From Sporocytophaga myxococcoides (GTDB lineage: Bacteria > Bacteroidota > Bacteroidia > Cytophagales > Cytophagaceae): a stretch of 64,000 nucleotides of DNA. Within the stretch, counting starts at the first letter, position 1. Every line of letters starts with the position of its first letter. Location: the NCBI RefSeq assembly GCF_000775915.1, contig NZ_BBLT01000007.1, positions 124,001 through 188,000 of the forward strand, in the 5' to 3' direction. Made by a program: the position numbers and the translations under genes. Of the stretch, positions 57,501-63,029 are shown piece after piece. The notes beneath the pieces were generated by a model, which was not told the origin of the DNA, made no database searches, and was given only the letters and a program-made list of their open reading frames with translations.

Positions 57501-58476
57501 AACCTGCTATTCCGTTTAGTTCAAAAAGTATTTCAGTTTTTCCAGGTTTATCTACATTTATATTTATACAAAAGTTACTTCCAACGCAACCACTTAGAGA
57601 TACGGAGTTTACATTTCCATATACTCCGGTTGGAAAACAATCTATATCGGGATCATTCAGAAATACTTTATATTGCGGGTAATTAATATTTCCTGATACA
57701 GACTGTCTGTCTGTGGCAAATGTACCTGTGTTTGTGCAACCTGCATTATTTGCTGCAATGACAAATCCGAAAGGTTGCATCCCATTAAAATTAATCGATG
57801 TAACAATCCCATCGTCAGCATATATATATAGTTTTGCTTTAAATTGATTGGTTGCGCTATTACATTGAAAATCCCATGATTTGGACCATAAGCGTCCGAG
57901 TTTTATTTCATTTGCAGCTGTGGCTACAGTAATATCAAAATAGGTAAAAACTCTTTTTACCGGATTAAGTGTCTGGGAGGCACTTGGATTGAACTCTATA
58001 TAATAATCTCCAGCCATGGTGGAGGTATATGTTAATGCATTGTATCCTGTCGGGCCGACTAAGGCTCTTGGACCAGCAACAGCTTCTGCATAGCTGGCTA
58101 TATAACCTGGACCAGCTGCATTAGGGATTTTGCTGGGGCCCATCACTACTACTCCATTGGGATTTCTTAACTGAAAATAAACGTCATTATCAGTTTGTCT
58201 GAATCCCATATATATTTTTTCTCCTGCATTGCATATTCTAATATTTAGTCTATGAGATTCCGGACAATTATAAGTTGCAAATGGTCTCGTCGTTGTATTA
58301 TTATCAAATATCTGGATGAAACCATTGTCAGAGGAAGTAGGTTGCAATTGTTTAGTTCCTTCGGCAAATACATTAGGTGTTAGTATGTACCCTGAAAGCA
58401 AAAAGATTAAGACAATAAGCACCGTACTCATCTTAAATAAGTAATTGCTCCTGATTCGAAATAGGGAGATGTCCAT
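45553..58476 (-). CDS. Giant T9SS type B surface protein with about 38 tandem beta-sandwich repeats
   Basis: 4307 residues. A signal peptide follows a short charged lead (MDISLF.., hydrophobic core about 18-37; the alternative start is Met16). Residues about 40-450 are a unique N-terminal domain with GDNCITWDGKDGKGN. About 38 repeats of near 88 residues (about 450-3820) follow a common pattern: P-x-V-x-A-G-x-D-x-x-x-C, L-x-G, W-x-x-x-G-x-G-x-F, Y-x-P, L-x-x-x-x-x-G-N-G-x-C, ending in a strand and Pro. Two cysteines per repeat suggest a disulfide in each. Then four or five more divergent Ig/PKD-like domains and the type B sorting domain (about 4215-4307: VYIPNAIEPAGDE, VYNRWGEIIFY). Likely a long adhesin or gliding-related surface fibre; ligand unknown. 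Confidence 0.9.
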   Translation of the reverse strand: MDISLFRIRSNYLFKMSTVLIVLIFLLSGYILTPNVFAEGTKQLQPTSSDNGFIQIFDNNTTTRPFATYNCPESHRLNIRICNAGEKIYMGFRQTDNDVYFQLRNPNGVVVMGPSKIPNAAGPGYIASYAEAVAGPRALVGPTGYNALTYTSTMAGDYYIEFNPSASQTLNPVKRVFTYFDITVATAANEIKLGRLWSKSWDFQCNSATNQFKAKLYIYADDGIVTSINFNGMQPFGFVIAANNAGCTNTGTFATDRQSVSGNINYPQYKVFLNDPDIDCFPTGVYGNVNSVSLSGCVGSNFCININVDKPGKTEILFELNGIAGYQAGSTDRLITADLVAGDNCITWDGKDGKGNIVTGGVNITTKVDYYNGLTHLPLFDVENNTKGYIVDLVRPTGPRPSLFWDDSQVGGGTNFAGCNSATGCHTWNNNFGDGKTINTWWYVNSTTKTVTNFVPPSVITDANADKPGTGSSNDSTLCSTISSFKLNGKVTNAGGGIWSTSGSGTFSPSNTSLQGTYTPSAADIANGSVKLILSSTGNGVCSPKKDSITYTFTKQPVISAGPDKSACANNPKLSLSATISGATGLTWNGGAGTYTPNKTSTNITYTPTAAEISAGSVVLNLTTSGNGVCPAGTGSIKLTYTPNPTADAGADQSVCKNNNKVNLNGAVSNASGGTWTGGSGSFTPNANTLNATYTPTAAELTSGSVNLTLTTTGIGNCLAENDAVLIKFTSIPVVNAGNNQSICKNNTAIPLNGSVTGATTTGTWSGGTGTFSPNASTLNATYTPTNAEVNAGNITLTLTSTNNGNCNAVTSNTAITFTPIPVVSVGSNIIICENNPVTVLNGTVTGASGGSWITGSGTFSPGRNALTTTYTASAAEVSAGFFTLTLESTGNGNCNPVSKTLNVLVDPKPKVNAGKDDTLCSNNPTIKLSGSVQDATTYTWSGGAGLFTPDNSTLNATYTPTASEISAGIVTLTLSATKPSCNSVSDQVVYRFSPTPTVNAGTDQSKCKNNGTTNLNGTITVAKGGIWSGGAGTFTPGNTALNATYTPTTSEISAGAVTLTLTTTENGNCLAIKDDMVINFTNPPKITASNAGPVCGNNALVKLNAVFSAPASGILWTGNGTFTPSASDINANYTPTAAEISAGQAVISVSTTGNGNCLAVSEQTTVSITPAPTANAGADKEVCADNPSVVLTGNVTIATGGIWTGGKGTFSPNSTALNATYIPSTDEIATGNVTLTLTTSGNGNCVAVSDEVLITIKPSPITNAGSDQTVCGDASTVPLSGSVQNATGGKWTTSGTGTFSPNDNVLTASYIPSAADKATGGVTLTLTSLGNGLCNAVKDNMKIDFTVAPSINAGPDQIVCPNDFPVKLNAFGSNANWSGGAGIFSPSVNSLSADYIPSASEIVAGSVTLTITTIANGVCKAVSDDIKITIPPAPFVDAGTDLDMCGNATTITLNGTINNASGAFWTSSGTGSFVPDVFSKSTNYKPSSTDKTLGKVKLTLTSTGNGSCTAISDTLIITIHPAVTVSAGPDLTICADASGITLNGSSNTTTGFTWSNGNGSFSPNANTLNATYIPSSTERTNGSVKLILTTSATTYCPPQKDTVLFTITPVPTVNAGTDISICGDSSYVILNGSINTIPSGALWSSTGSGTFSQSATNLNASYVLSDDDKVAGIITLTLTTTGNGTCNPVSSQIKLNIAKVPQVNAGPDQTLCSDISSVTLNGTVVNTSGGTWKSTGTGTFTPDANTINASYIPSAADFEDGIVSLTLTSTGNGLCKSVSDVTVITFTPAPTVKAGSDVNVCANNAQVTLNGDITIATGGTWTGGAGTFSPSTNQLSVTYVPSDSEISSGTVTLKLTSTGNGICKPVEDDITVTILPAPVVNAGDDITICADSFAIKLNGQVLNAPGGQWVSSGTGSFLPDNTTLDANYIPSAADRLSGNIKLKLTSTAISNCVAVSDEMTLTITPAPTVNAGTDKVVCANNASVNLSAVTTVTNDVKWTSSGTGNFTNPNSLTTGYIPSALDINAGNVNLTVTTLNNGLCKSVTDQVSVQITPAPTANAGLDQTVCSDTSGVRLNGKITIATGALWTTSGDGTFTPDETTLNAVYKPSANDINAKTVYLTLITSGNGLCLPVNDSLKITITPKPIVDAGTDLSICADASGVSLNGSIQNATGSNWKTFGTGSFAPNASSLNATYVPSAADKAAGIVTLTLSSSGSGVCSTVRDTLKIEITPAPTIDAGPSQILCADFEEAALNGSVTVATGGTWVTSGSGTFSDANSLITTYYPSSFDLASGSVLLTLTSTGNGTCKAVSSKLTLTINSIPTAEAGSDKTYCGDITDIPLNGSFTKATGGYWSTNGSGTFTPDEFTANATYVPSASEKASGQSILTFTTTGNGACNFVTDNVTFTFTPIPTSDAGPDQTVCADATRVNLGGNVTVASGGIWKSSGSGTFSPSINDLNAKYTPSASDKAAGSVTLTLTTTGNGTCNAVNNDMIVTITPAPVVDAGLDQTVCADVTGVPLNGTFNVASGIKWTTSSGTGTFVPDDTTPNATFIPSSVQIANGKATLTLTTTGNGTCNAVKDAIVISLSPVPQANAGNDVTVCAGVIDVALNGSVVNASGGTWTSSGSGTFLPDANAIHASYVPSASENIDGQSVTITLTTTGNGSCSPIADQMTISFNTVPVFAGSNQDVCTNGFPVKLNGSGNGSWTSPTSGNFSPNPNSLNASYSPTAADIAAGYVDLILTGSSVGTCLPGKDTVRISITPGPVVNAGSDLFVCENNSVINLSATVSQAADIKWSTSGAGSFSSNIGLATTYTPTSQELSDGNVTLIAESTGNGICAADTDQVVITFTPAPTAKAGSDEDLCADITTIDLNGSITIATGSSWSSDGSGSISSSGSLATTYTPSDADKTKGFVIFTLATSGSGNCTEVSDQKIIRFTAGPVAYPGADTSLCADVNELPLNGSVSGAAGGIWSTNGTGIFTPNANTLNASYIPSAGDLTQPTVTLTLLTTGTGICTPTSNDRIISFTPIPTINPGTGDSYCSDVLSIPLNATFTVASGVTWKTSTGGSFGDENFQATDYFPTNTEKASGKVTLNVTTTGNGKCKAVSSNVDYFFTPAPTADAGFDMIRCSDASSIELEGKVTIATGGIWTTSGSGSFSNDSDLGTRYNPSTSDKSNGSVVLTLTTIGMGKCLAVTDALKIDFTPVPVVSAGSDHTVCADTAGISLSSTYSIAGGVNWKTSGNGTFLTSYAEPNVLYIPSINDTATGSVRIIVITIDNGDCQAVSDTVDITIQKQPVINAGVNRTMCTDEKTITLSGNISNTGGIIWSSTGTGVFSDPTSLTPVYTPSIADKANGGVIFTATTTGTGLCKVYTDLSSLSIYTAPVATVNAGLDQSLCKDVMAVKLTGFIANAGGGVWSSINGGTFSNINDLEGTFYPAAAEKTDGKADIVLTTINNGFCNAQSDTMTITFTAPPTITAGADTTICGDLNSIKLPGKFTVSSGIEWKTGGSGTFVPDATTPNASYIPSKSDISAGKVGLTITTTGNGTCNAVSASKKITILPVPTADAGQAQTVCADLTQIAIRGKVTGATGGTWKTTGTGTFSPNANSLNASYIPSPEDIQSSAVNLVLTTTGTGICNQVTSKVTITITPKPVINAGPDILTCANVPSIKLNGNVKVAGGMIWITSGSGIFLPSPASLNPSYTPSQADHLSGKVILTAYSTNNGKCNIVNDSLEVTINKAPIVTATSGNPCVYKDGVALTGTVVNASGIEWKTSGTGTFSLSPYELNPSYFPSEADIAANGTVIITAYSTGNGVCNAESTNTSLLVSPLPIADAGSDQFVCTSSNATLNAFTYPGNSYSWKSLSGTSLGDEATITINAPANQTIVLTVTDSKKCPNYDTVSVFTITPPSWNLISENCYNDTLVLRSNPYNIPSVPGSFAWYKDGVILQNKNQDFLATRDPGLYTVQYYYGNCKTEASATIYALPEFNIPAEKILCNQSTGTLVAKINAIPNAPEIYSWTMGSNFIGNTNPVDFTVIPDSNFYKLKITDVKCSAEDSIRIIGIDSPITGNLNDVASCEGQTVVLVGTPTNFNDLAKYNPVYQWTPSSLGTNDTAEVKTTGTYGVTVTIGECAASYQANVQMNKLPEPFMPERQIYCFDNNKYMMLDAGPGEKFKWENSFDTLRHKAIIEPGVYIVTVTNSFNCSLTDSTQIVQVCAPTVYIPNAIEPAGDESKNQNLHIFGKYFTNFKMTVYNRWGEIIFYTEDRYKTWDGTYLGKPMPEGSYNYIVTYEGLEGEFKGPYKKEGKVTIMR
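47003..57130 (-). repeat. Tandem protein-coding repeat array (period about 264 bp)
   Basis: About 38 units, each encoding an approximately 88-residue PKD/Ig-like domain, occupy 10 kb of the giant gene. Units differ at many positions at the protein level, so the array is old rather than recently expanded; I did not see a near-identical neighbouring pair. Opposite-strand frames of 60-170 codons in this stretch are a by-product of its regular codon pattern. Confidence 0.85.
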
Positions 58477-58681
58477 ACCTTTAAAAATTATGTCGTTGTA
58501 TTTCAGGGTAATTGAATTTTTTTAATGTCTTAGTTGGTATTTATTACGTTTAGGTAGGGCTTCAGTTGTAAAAATCTAAGATCATTCGACGAATAGTTGT
58601 GTGTATATTAAATATTACAGAAGCGCGGAAATGAAAAAAGTAAAATTTGATTTTGCTGAAGTGATTGTGATCAATGTCGGA

Positions 58682-58712
58682 TTTCAATATGGTAACGATT
58701 TTGTTATATTTG
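58682..58712 (+). promoter_or_regulatory. Bacteroidota-type promoter for the DUF4412 gene
   Basis: TATATTTG (58705-58712) is a perfect -7 box; a TTTC (58682-58685), one base off TTTG, lies 19 bases upstream. The predicted start is about 20 bases before ATG 58736. Confidence 0.5.
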
Positions 58713-58735
58713 TTAGAATTAATTAATCGTAAAAA

Positions 58736-59578
58736 ATGAGAAAAGAATTGCTGTTAATCCTTTTTGTTTTTCTTGCCGGAACTTCCTTTTCCCAAAATTT
58801 TGAAGGCACTATAAAATGGTCAATGAAAATCGATCTGAAAAATGCTCAACATCAGGAAGCTGTTAAAGGAAATAGTTCGGCCTCTCAAATGGATGCTGAA
58901 ATAAAAAAGCTTGAAGATCAGATGAATGATCCTGAATTTAAAAAACAAATGGAAGCTAATCCTCAGCTTAAATCTTTAATGGAAGAAAATCTGAGCAGAC
59001 TCCAATCTATGCAAGGCAGTTCAGGTGGAGGGGCAGGAGGTTTTATGCCTACAGGTGTTTTGATAAAAATTAAAGATGGGAATAATCTTATTAAATTGGA
59101 AGGTGGGATGTCAGAGATGTTGGGTGAAATTTTATACTTAAAAGATAAAGATCAAAGTTATTCAATAAGGAGAAAAAATAAAACTTATTCTGTTTTGCCA
59201 AAGGCTTCTGAATCAAAAGAGAAGGAGCCGATAGTAAAAGTAACGAAAACCGGTGAAATTGTTAAAATTATCGGATATACTTGTACCAAATATATTATAC
59301 AGGTTACAGATCAAGGAAAAACAATCAATCAGGCTGTCTGGACAACAAAAGAAATAAAGGATTTTGACCCGAAAGGTTTATCAAAAATGACTTCTGCCGG
59401 AAGCAAAGAAGCCAAATTTTATCTTGATGGAGTTGAAGGAGTACCGTTAAAAATGGAAAGTGATAACGGTGAAATGAAAATGGTAATGGAAGTGACAGAA
59501 TTAAAGAAGACACCTTTAGATGGATCTATATTTTCAATTCCATCTGATTATAAGTTGGTTAAAGGGATGGGCTTTTAA
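58736..59578 (+). CDS. Secreted DUF4412 protein
   Basis: 280 residues. Signal peptide to about residue 20 (FSQ). Starts with NFEGTIKWSM, the strand typical of this family, followed by a helical Gln/Met-rich insertion (about 35-95) with a Gly-rich turn, then a beta-rich domain with TCTKYIIQVTDQGKTINQAVWTTKEI and EGVPLKMES. DUF4412 proteins are secreted and uncharacterised. The helical insertion is longer than usual. It has its own promoter. Confidence 0.75.
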   Translation: MRKELLLILFVFLAGTSFSQNFEGTIKWSMKIDLKNAQHQEAVKGNSSASQMDAEIKKLEDQMNDPEFKKQMEANPQLKSLMEENLSRLQSMQGSSGGGAGGFMPTGVLIKIKDGNNLIKLEGGMSEMLGEILYLKDKDQSYSIRRKNKTYSVLPKASESKEKEPIVKVTKTGEIVKIIGYTCTKYIIQVTDQGKTINQAVWTTKEIKDFDPKGLSKMTSAGSKEAKFYLDGVEGVPLKMESDNGEMKMVMEVTELKKTPLDGSIFSIPSDYKLVKGMGF

Positions 59579-59710
59579 TTAATCTGCAATAAAAGTTAAA
59601 TATCAGTAATATAATTATTGAGTTAATTAAAATGAATGCCTTATTCCTGTAATTTTTAACTTTGTTCTTTTTTGTTTTATTTTGAAGAAATAATAAGAAT
59701 GTTTTAGTTT

Positions 59711-59726
59711 TGGCACAAGAATTGCA
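59711..59726 (+). promoter_or_regulatory. Sigma-54 promoter upstream of nhaA
   Basis: TGGCAC (59711-59716), 5 bases, TTGCA (59722-59726): a perfect match to the sigma-54 -24/-12 consensus TGGCAC-N5-TTGCW, with the invariant GG and GC exactly 10 bases apart. Transcription should begin near 59737, about 75 bases before the nhaA start. Among other TGGCAC matches I noticed, only this one lies between genes. Confidence 0.7.
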
Positions 59727-59770
59727 GTATTTAATTTGCAAATAATTTTCTTTTAGATTTAGATATTGAA

Positions 59771-59800
59771 AAATCCTTTGATTAGATCAAAGGATTTTTT
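59771..59800 (+). terminator. Perfect hairpin with T-run directly before nhaA
   Basis: A perfect 12-bp stem (59771-59782 with 59786-59797), a 3-base loop and a T-run ending about 12 bases before the nhaA start. It could end the transcript from the sigma-54 promoter (making an RNA of about 60 bases) or act as an attenuator for nhaA. The right arm also contains the only purine-rich candidate ribosome binding site, AAAGGA, about 20 bases upstream of the start. Confidence 0.8.
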
Positions 59801-59814
59801 TATTTCATGCGGTG

Positions 59815-60978
59815 ATGAAGAAATCAAGTATAACAAAGGCTATTTATGATTTTGTGCAAACAGAACAAAGTGGTGGGATTGTCCTGATTTGCTGCGCAGT
59901 AATTGCATTATTTTTTTCTAATACATCATTGAGTCATTCCTGGTTTAATTTCTGGGAAATTGAAGTTGGATTTGTCTCTTTAGGTCTGCATAAAAGTCTG
60001 CTTCACTGGGTAAATGACGGATTAATGGCTATTTTTTTCCTCCTAGTAGGTCTTGAAATTAAAAGAGAAATAGTTGAAGGTGAATTGTCTTCAATTAAAA
60101 AATCAATGTTACCCATTTTTGCGGCATGTGGAGGAATGATTGCTCCAGCTGTTATTTATTCCCTGATAAATATGGGTACTGATACTATTAATGGATGGGC
60201 AATTCCGATGGCGACAGATATTGCTTTTGCATTGGGAGTATTAAGTTTATTAGGAGATAGAATTCCATTTTCTATTAAAATAATGCTTACAGCCTTGGCA
60301 ATTGTGGACGATCTGGGTTCAATAATTGTAATTGGTCTTTTTTATTCAGAAGACATTTCTGTTACTTTCTTATTAGCAGCTATGGGAACTTTCGGGGTGC
60401 TTCTGATTATGAATAAATTCGGAATAAAGTCTGTAATATTATATTTAATAACTGGGCTTTTTTTATGGTATTTCACCTTGAAATCGGGAATACATGCATC
60501 CATATCAGGGGTATTGCTGGCTTTTTCAATACCTCTTGGTAAAGGAGAAACTGATTCTGCTGCAGAAAAATTAATACAAATTATTCACAAACCTGTGAGT
60601 TTCTTTATTATGCCGGTTTTTGCTCTTGCTAATACTGGATTTATAATACATGCAAAATTTGAGGAAGTGGCAACTTCTTTAGTTAGTCTCGGGGTGTTAG
60701 CAGGACTTTATTTTGGGAAACCTCTTGGTATTTTTCTTGCTTCCTGGTTAGCTATAAAAATGAAGTGGGCTGATCTGCCGGCAAATGCCGGTTGGAGTCA
60801 TTTGTTAGGTGTTGGTTTTCTTGGAGGTATAGGATTTACAATGTCTATTTTTATTTCTCTTCTTGCATTTACAAATACCAATATTCAAGGATTTTCAAAA
60901 ATTGCTATTCTTGTTGCTTCAGTTTTATCAGGATTAACTGGTTTTTTCATATTGACCAGGTCTTCAAGAAAAATATGA
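59815..60978 (+). CDS. nhaA: Na+/H+ antiporter NhaA
   Basis: 387 residues from ATG 59815; GTG 59812 is a possible alternative start. About 12 transmembrane helices. The N-terminal FVQTEQSGGIVLICC, the LLVGLEIKREIVEGEL signature and the ion-binding pair in LAIVDDLGSIIVI (Asp-Asp) are complete. It exchanges Na+ or Li+ for protons. A two-codon frame (ATG CGG TGA) at 59807 ends overlapping the nhaA start and could affect initiation. It is regulated by the sigma-54 site and the hairpin just upstream. Confidence 0.93.
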   Translation: MKKSSITKAIYDFVQTEQSGGIVLICCAVIALFFSNTSLSHSWFNFWEIEVGFVSLGLHKSLLHWVNDGLMAIFFLLVGLEIKREIVEGELSSIKKSMLPIFAACGGMIAPAVIYSLINMGTDTINGWAIPMATDIAFALGVLSLLGDRIPFSIKIMLTALAIVDDLGSIIVIGLFYSEDISVTFLLAAMGTFGVLLIMNKFGIKSVILYLITGLFLWYFTLKSGIHASISGVLLAFSIPLGKGETDSAAEKLIQIIHKPVSFFIMPVFALANTGFIIHAKFEEVATSLVSLGVLAGLYFGKPLGIFLASWLAIKMKWADLPANAGWSHLLGVGFLGGIGFTMSIFISLLAFTNTNIQGFSKIAILVASVLSGLTGFFILTRSSRKI

Positions 60979-61083
60979 TATTTTTAATGGTCTTATTTTA
61001 AATTAGGTGGACTTAATCTTTGAGAAAATGTAAAATTACCATGGCTTATTTCTATCTTTGGGATCCTGATCCCCGCAATACTG

Positions 61084-62406
61084 ATGTCAGATAAATCCTT
61101 ATCCATAGAAGCAGCCATTAAGAAATTAAATATTGAGCTTAATGAAATGCAATCCTCGACAATCGAGGCTACAAAAAATCATAATAATATTCTCCTTCTT
61201 TCACCTACAGGCTCTGGTAAAACACTGGCTTTTTTATTACCCCTTTTAGGTAATTTAAAAAGTGATATAAAGAGAACTCAGGCTATGATTATAGTGCCTG
61301 CACGAGAACTGGCTTTACAAATAGAGCAGGTTTTCAAGTCTCTTGGATCAGGATTTAAAGTAGTTTGCTGTTATGGTGGGCACCCTGTTAAAGTTGAAAG
61401 GAATAGTTTAATTGAAGCCCCATCATTGATCATTGGAACTCCGGGAAGGCTTGCGGATCACCTCAGAAGAAAAAATATTTCAGTGGAAGCACTTACAACG
61501 CTCGTTCTGGATGAGTTTGATAAATCTTTAGAGTTCGGATTTGAAGAAGATATGAGATTTATTGCTTCAGAGCTTACCTCTTTGAAAAAGATCTGGCTTA
61601 CTTCTGCGACAGAAGCAAAAGATGATTTGAATATTTTTAAGTATAAAATTGATTTTCATAAAATAGATTATTTAAGAAATAAAGTTTCCAGTAAGTTACA
61701 ACTAAGATATCTGCGATCAGAAGGGACAGATAAACTGCTTACTCTCTTTCAGCTATTATGTTCAATAGGTAATGAATCAACATTGATATTCTGTAATCAT
61801 AGAGATTCTGTTGAACGTATTGGGGACTTGTTGTATGAAGAAGGTATTGATCATTCTATTTTTCATGGAGGTTTAAAACAAGAAGAACGAGAAAAGGCAT
61901 TGGTAACACTTCGTAATGGATCCTGTAAAATTCTTCTTACCACAGATCTTGCATCAAGAGGATTGGATATACCGGAAATACGAAATGTAATACATTACCA
62001 GTTAGCAACGACAGAAGAGGTTTTTGTTCATAGAAATGGTCGTACTGCCAGAATGTTTGCAGATGGAAATGTTTTTCTATTGCTTTCGGCAACTGATCGT
62101 TTCCCGGATTATCTGATTGATGAACCTTGTCTTTATGAATTACCTTCGGGATTAATTTTGCCTGAGAAATCAGATTGGACCACTCTGTATATAGGGGCAG
62201 GTAAAAAAGATAAGATTAGTAAAGGGGATATTGTAGGGTTGCTAATTCAAAAAGGAGAACTTACAAAAACAGAAATAGGAATAATAGAAATATATGATTT
62301 TGTTTCCTTTGCAGCTGTTAAAAGAGATAAAGCAAAAACTGCAATAAAGTTGCTGAAAAGTGAAAAGCTCAAGAAGAAATCAGTGAAAATAGACTTGTGT
62401 CGTTAA
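61084..62406 (+). CDS. DEAD-box-type RNA helicase with DbpA-like RNA-binding domain
   Basis: 440 residues. Motif I is SPTGSGKT (40-47), motif II is DEFD (143-146) instead of DEAD, motif III TSAT (173-176), and motif VI reads HRNGRTAR rather than HRxGRTGR. From about residue 365 a DbpA-type RNA-binding domain follows: TLYIGAGKKDKISKGDIVG, IGIIEIYDFVSF. E. coli DbpA uses this domain to bind 23S rRNA hairpin 92 during large-subunit assembly; the same target is plausible. The altered motifs are seen; their effect is unknown. It starts 105 bases after nhaA. Confidence 0.85.
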   Translation: MSDKSLSIEAAIKKLNIELNEMQSSTIEATKNHNNILLLSPTGSGKTLAFLLPLLGNLKSDIKRTQAMIIVPARELALQIEQVFKSLGSGFKVVCCYGGHPVKVERNSLIEAPSLIIGTPGRLADHLRRKNISVEALTTLVLDEFDKSLEFGFEEDMRFIASELTSLKKIWLTSATEAKDDLNIFKYKIDFHKIDYLRNKVSSKLQLRYLRSEGTDKLLTLFQLLCSIGNESTLIFCNHRDSVERIGDLLYEEGIDHSIFHGGLKQEEREKALVTLRNGSCKILLTTDLASRGLDIPEIRNVIHYQLATTEEVFVHRNGRTARMFADGNVFLLLSATDRFPDYLIDEPCLYELPSGLILPEKSDWTTLYIGAGKKDKISKGDIVGLLIQKGELTKTEIGIIEIYDFVSFAAVKRDKAKTAIKLLKSEKLKKKSVKIDLCR

Positions 62407-63029
62407 ATGTTTGTTGCTTTCGTAAACACTATTTTCAATCATTAAAGTGATTTTTAAGTGCCTCCGCTTTGGAGTCTCTCCGGTGTTTTTGAGGAATCCT
62501 TCTTCTTGCTAAAATCAATTTCAACTTCTGACACGACTCAAAAATTTTTAAACACACCTACCAATTTATTATTTGAGTCTTTGTAAAATTCTATATGATC
62601 TTTAAAATAAGGATTAAAAATTGTATTGGTTTTGTCCAATAAAAGGTAAGAGTTATTAGGAAATGTAGGAGAGTATATAAAGAATTTCCTTAAAAGTAAA
62701 TACCTCATGTTTAATACAAAAGTAGGTTTTAGAGGTTTTAAAATTACAAATGAATTTTATGAGGAGCTCTGTTTTACCCTTGTTTATTTACTTTTTCAGA
62801 TTTAATGAAAGTTTTTTTATTTGATTACCAATTAGCAAAGATGAGAGGTTCAATATTGAATCATAATTGTAAAAATTGAACAATGGATATAAAAAGAAAA
62901 ATGAAATTTTATTTAAAAAAAATATTAAGAAGATAAAACTCGGAAAACTGGGAAAAAATCAATTTTTGTTGTAGCTTGAACCCAACAACTGAATTGAGTT
63001 TAGAATCTTATTTATCTTTTTTCAACAGA
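62407..63029. other. Spacer with a degraded gene fragment, upstream of ppc
   Basis: 623 AT-rich bases. A minus-strand frame of about 70 codons (62538-62755), with one ATG at 62708, resembles the end of a DUF3471-bearing protein. A small hairpin CTCC/GGAG lies at 62462-62474. No clear ppc promoter was found. Confidence 0.4.
62538..62755 (-). pseudogene. Possible remnant of a DUF3471-type C-terminal domain
   Basis: The open frame reads on the minus strand to a stop at 62538, with ATG at 62708 giving 56 codons. The end, IEFYKDSNNKLVGVF, preceded by a hydrophobic strand and FNPYFK, resembles the last strands of DUF3471, usually attached to beta-lactamase-like serine hydrolases. No catalytic part is found upstream. 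It could be a decayed gene end or a coincidental match. Confidence 0.3.

Noticed and set aside
59579-59811. Lithium or sodium riboswitch upstream of nhaA
   Set aside because: The hairpin and AT-rich leader show no recognisable aptamer core; the sigma-54 site plus terminator explains the structure better.
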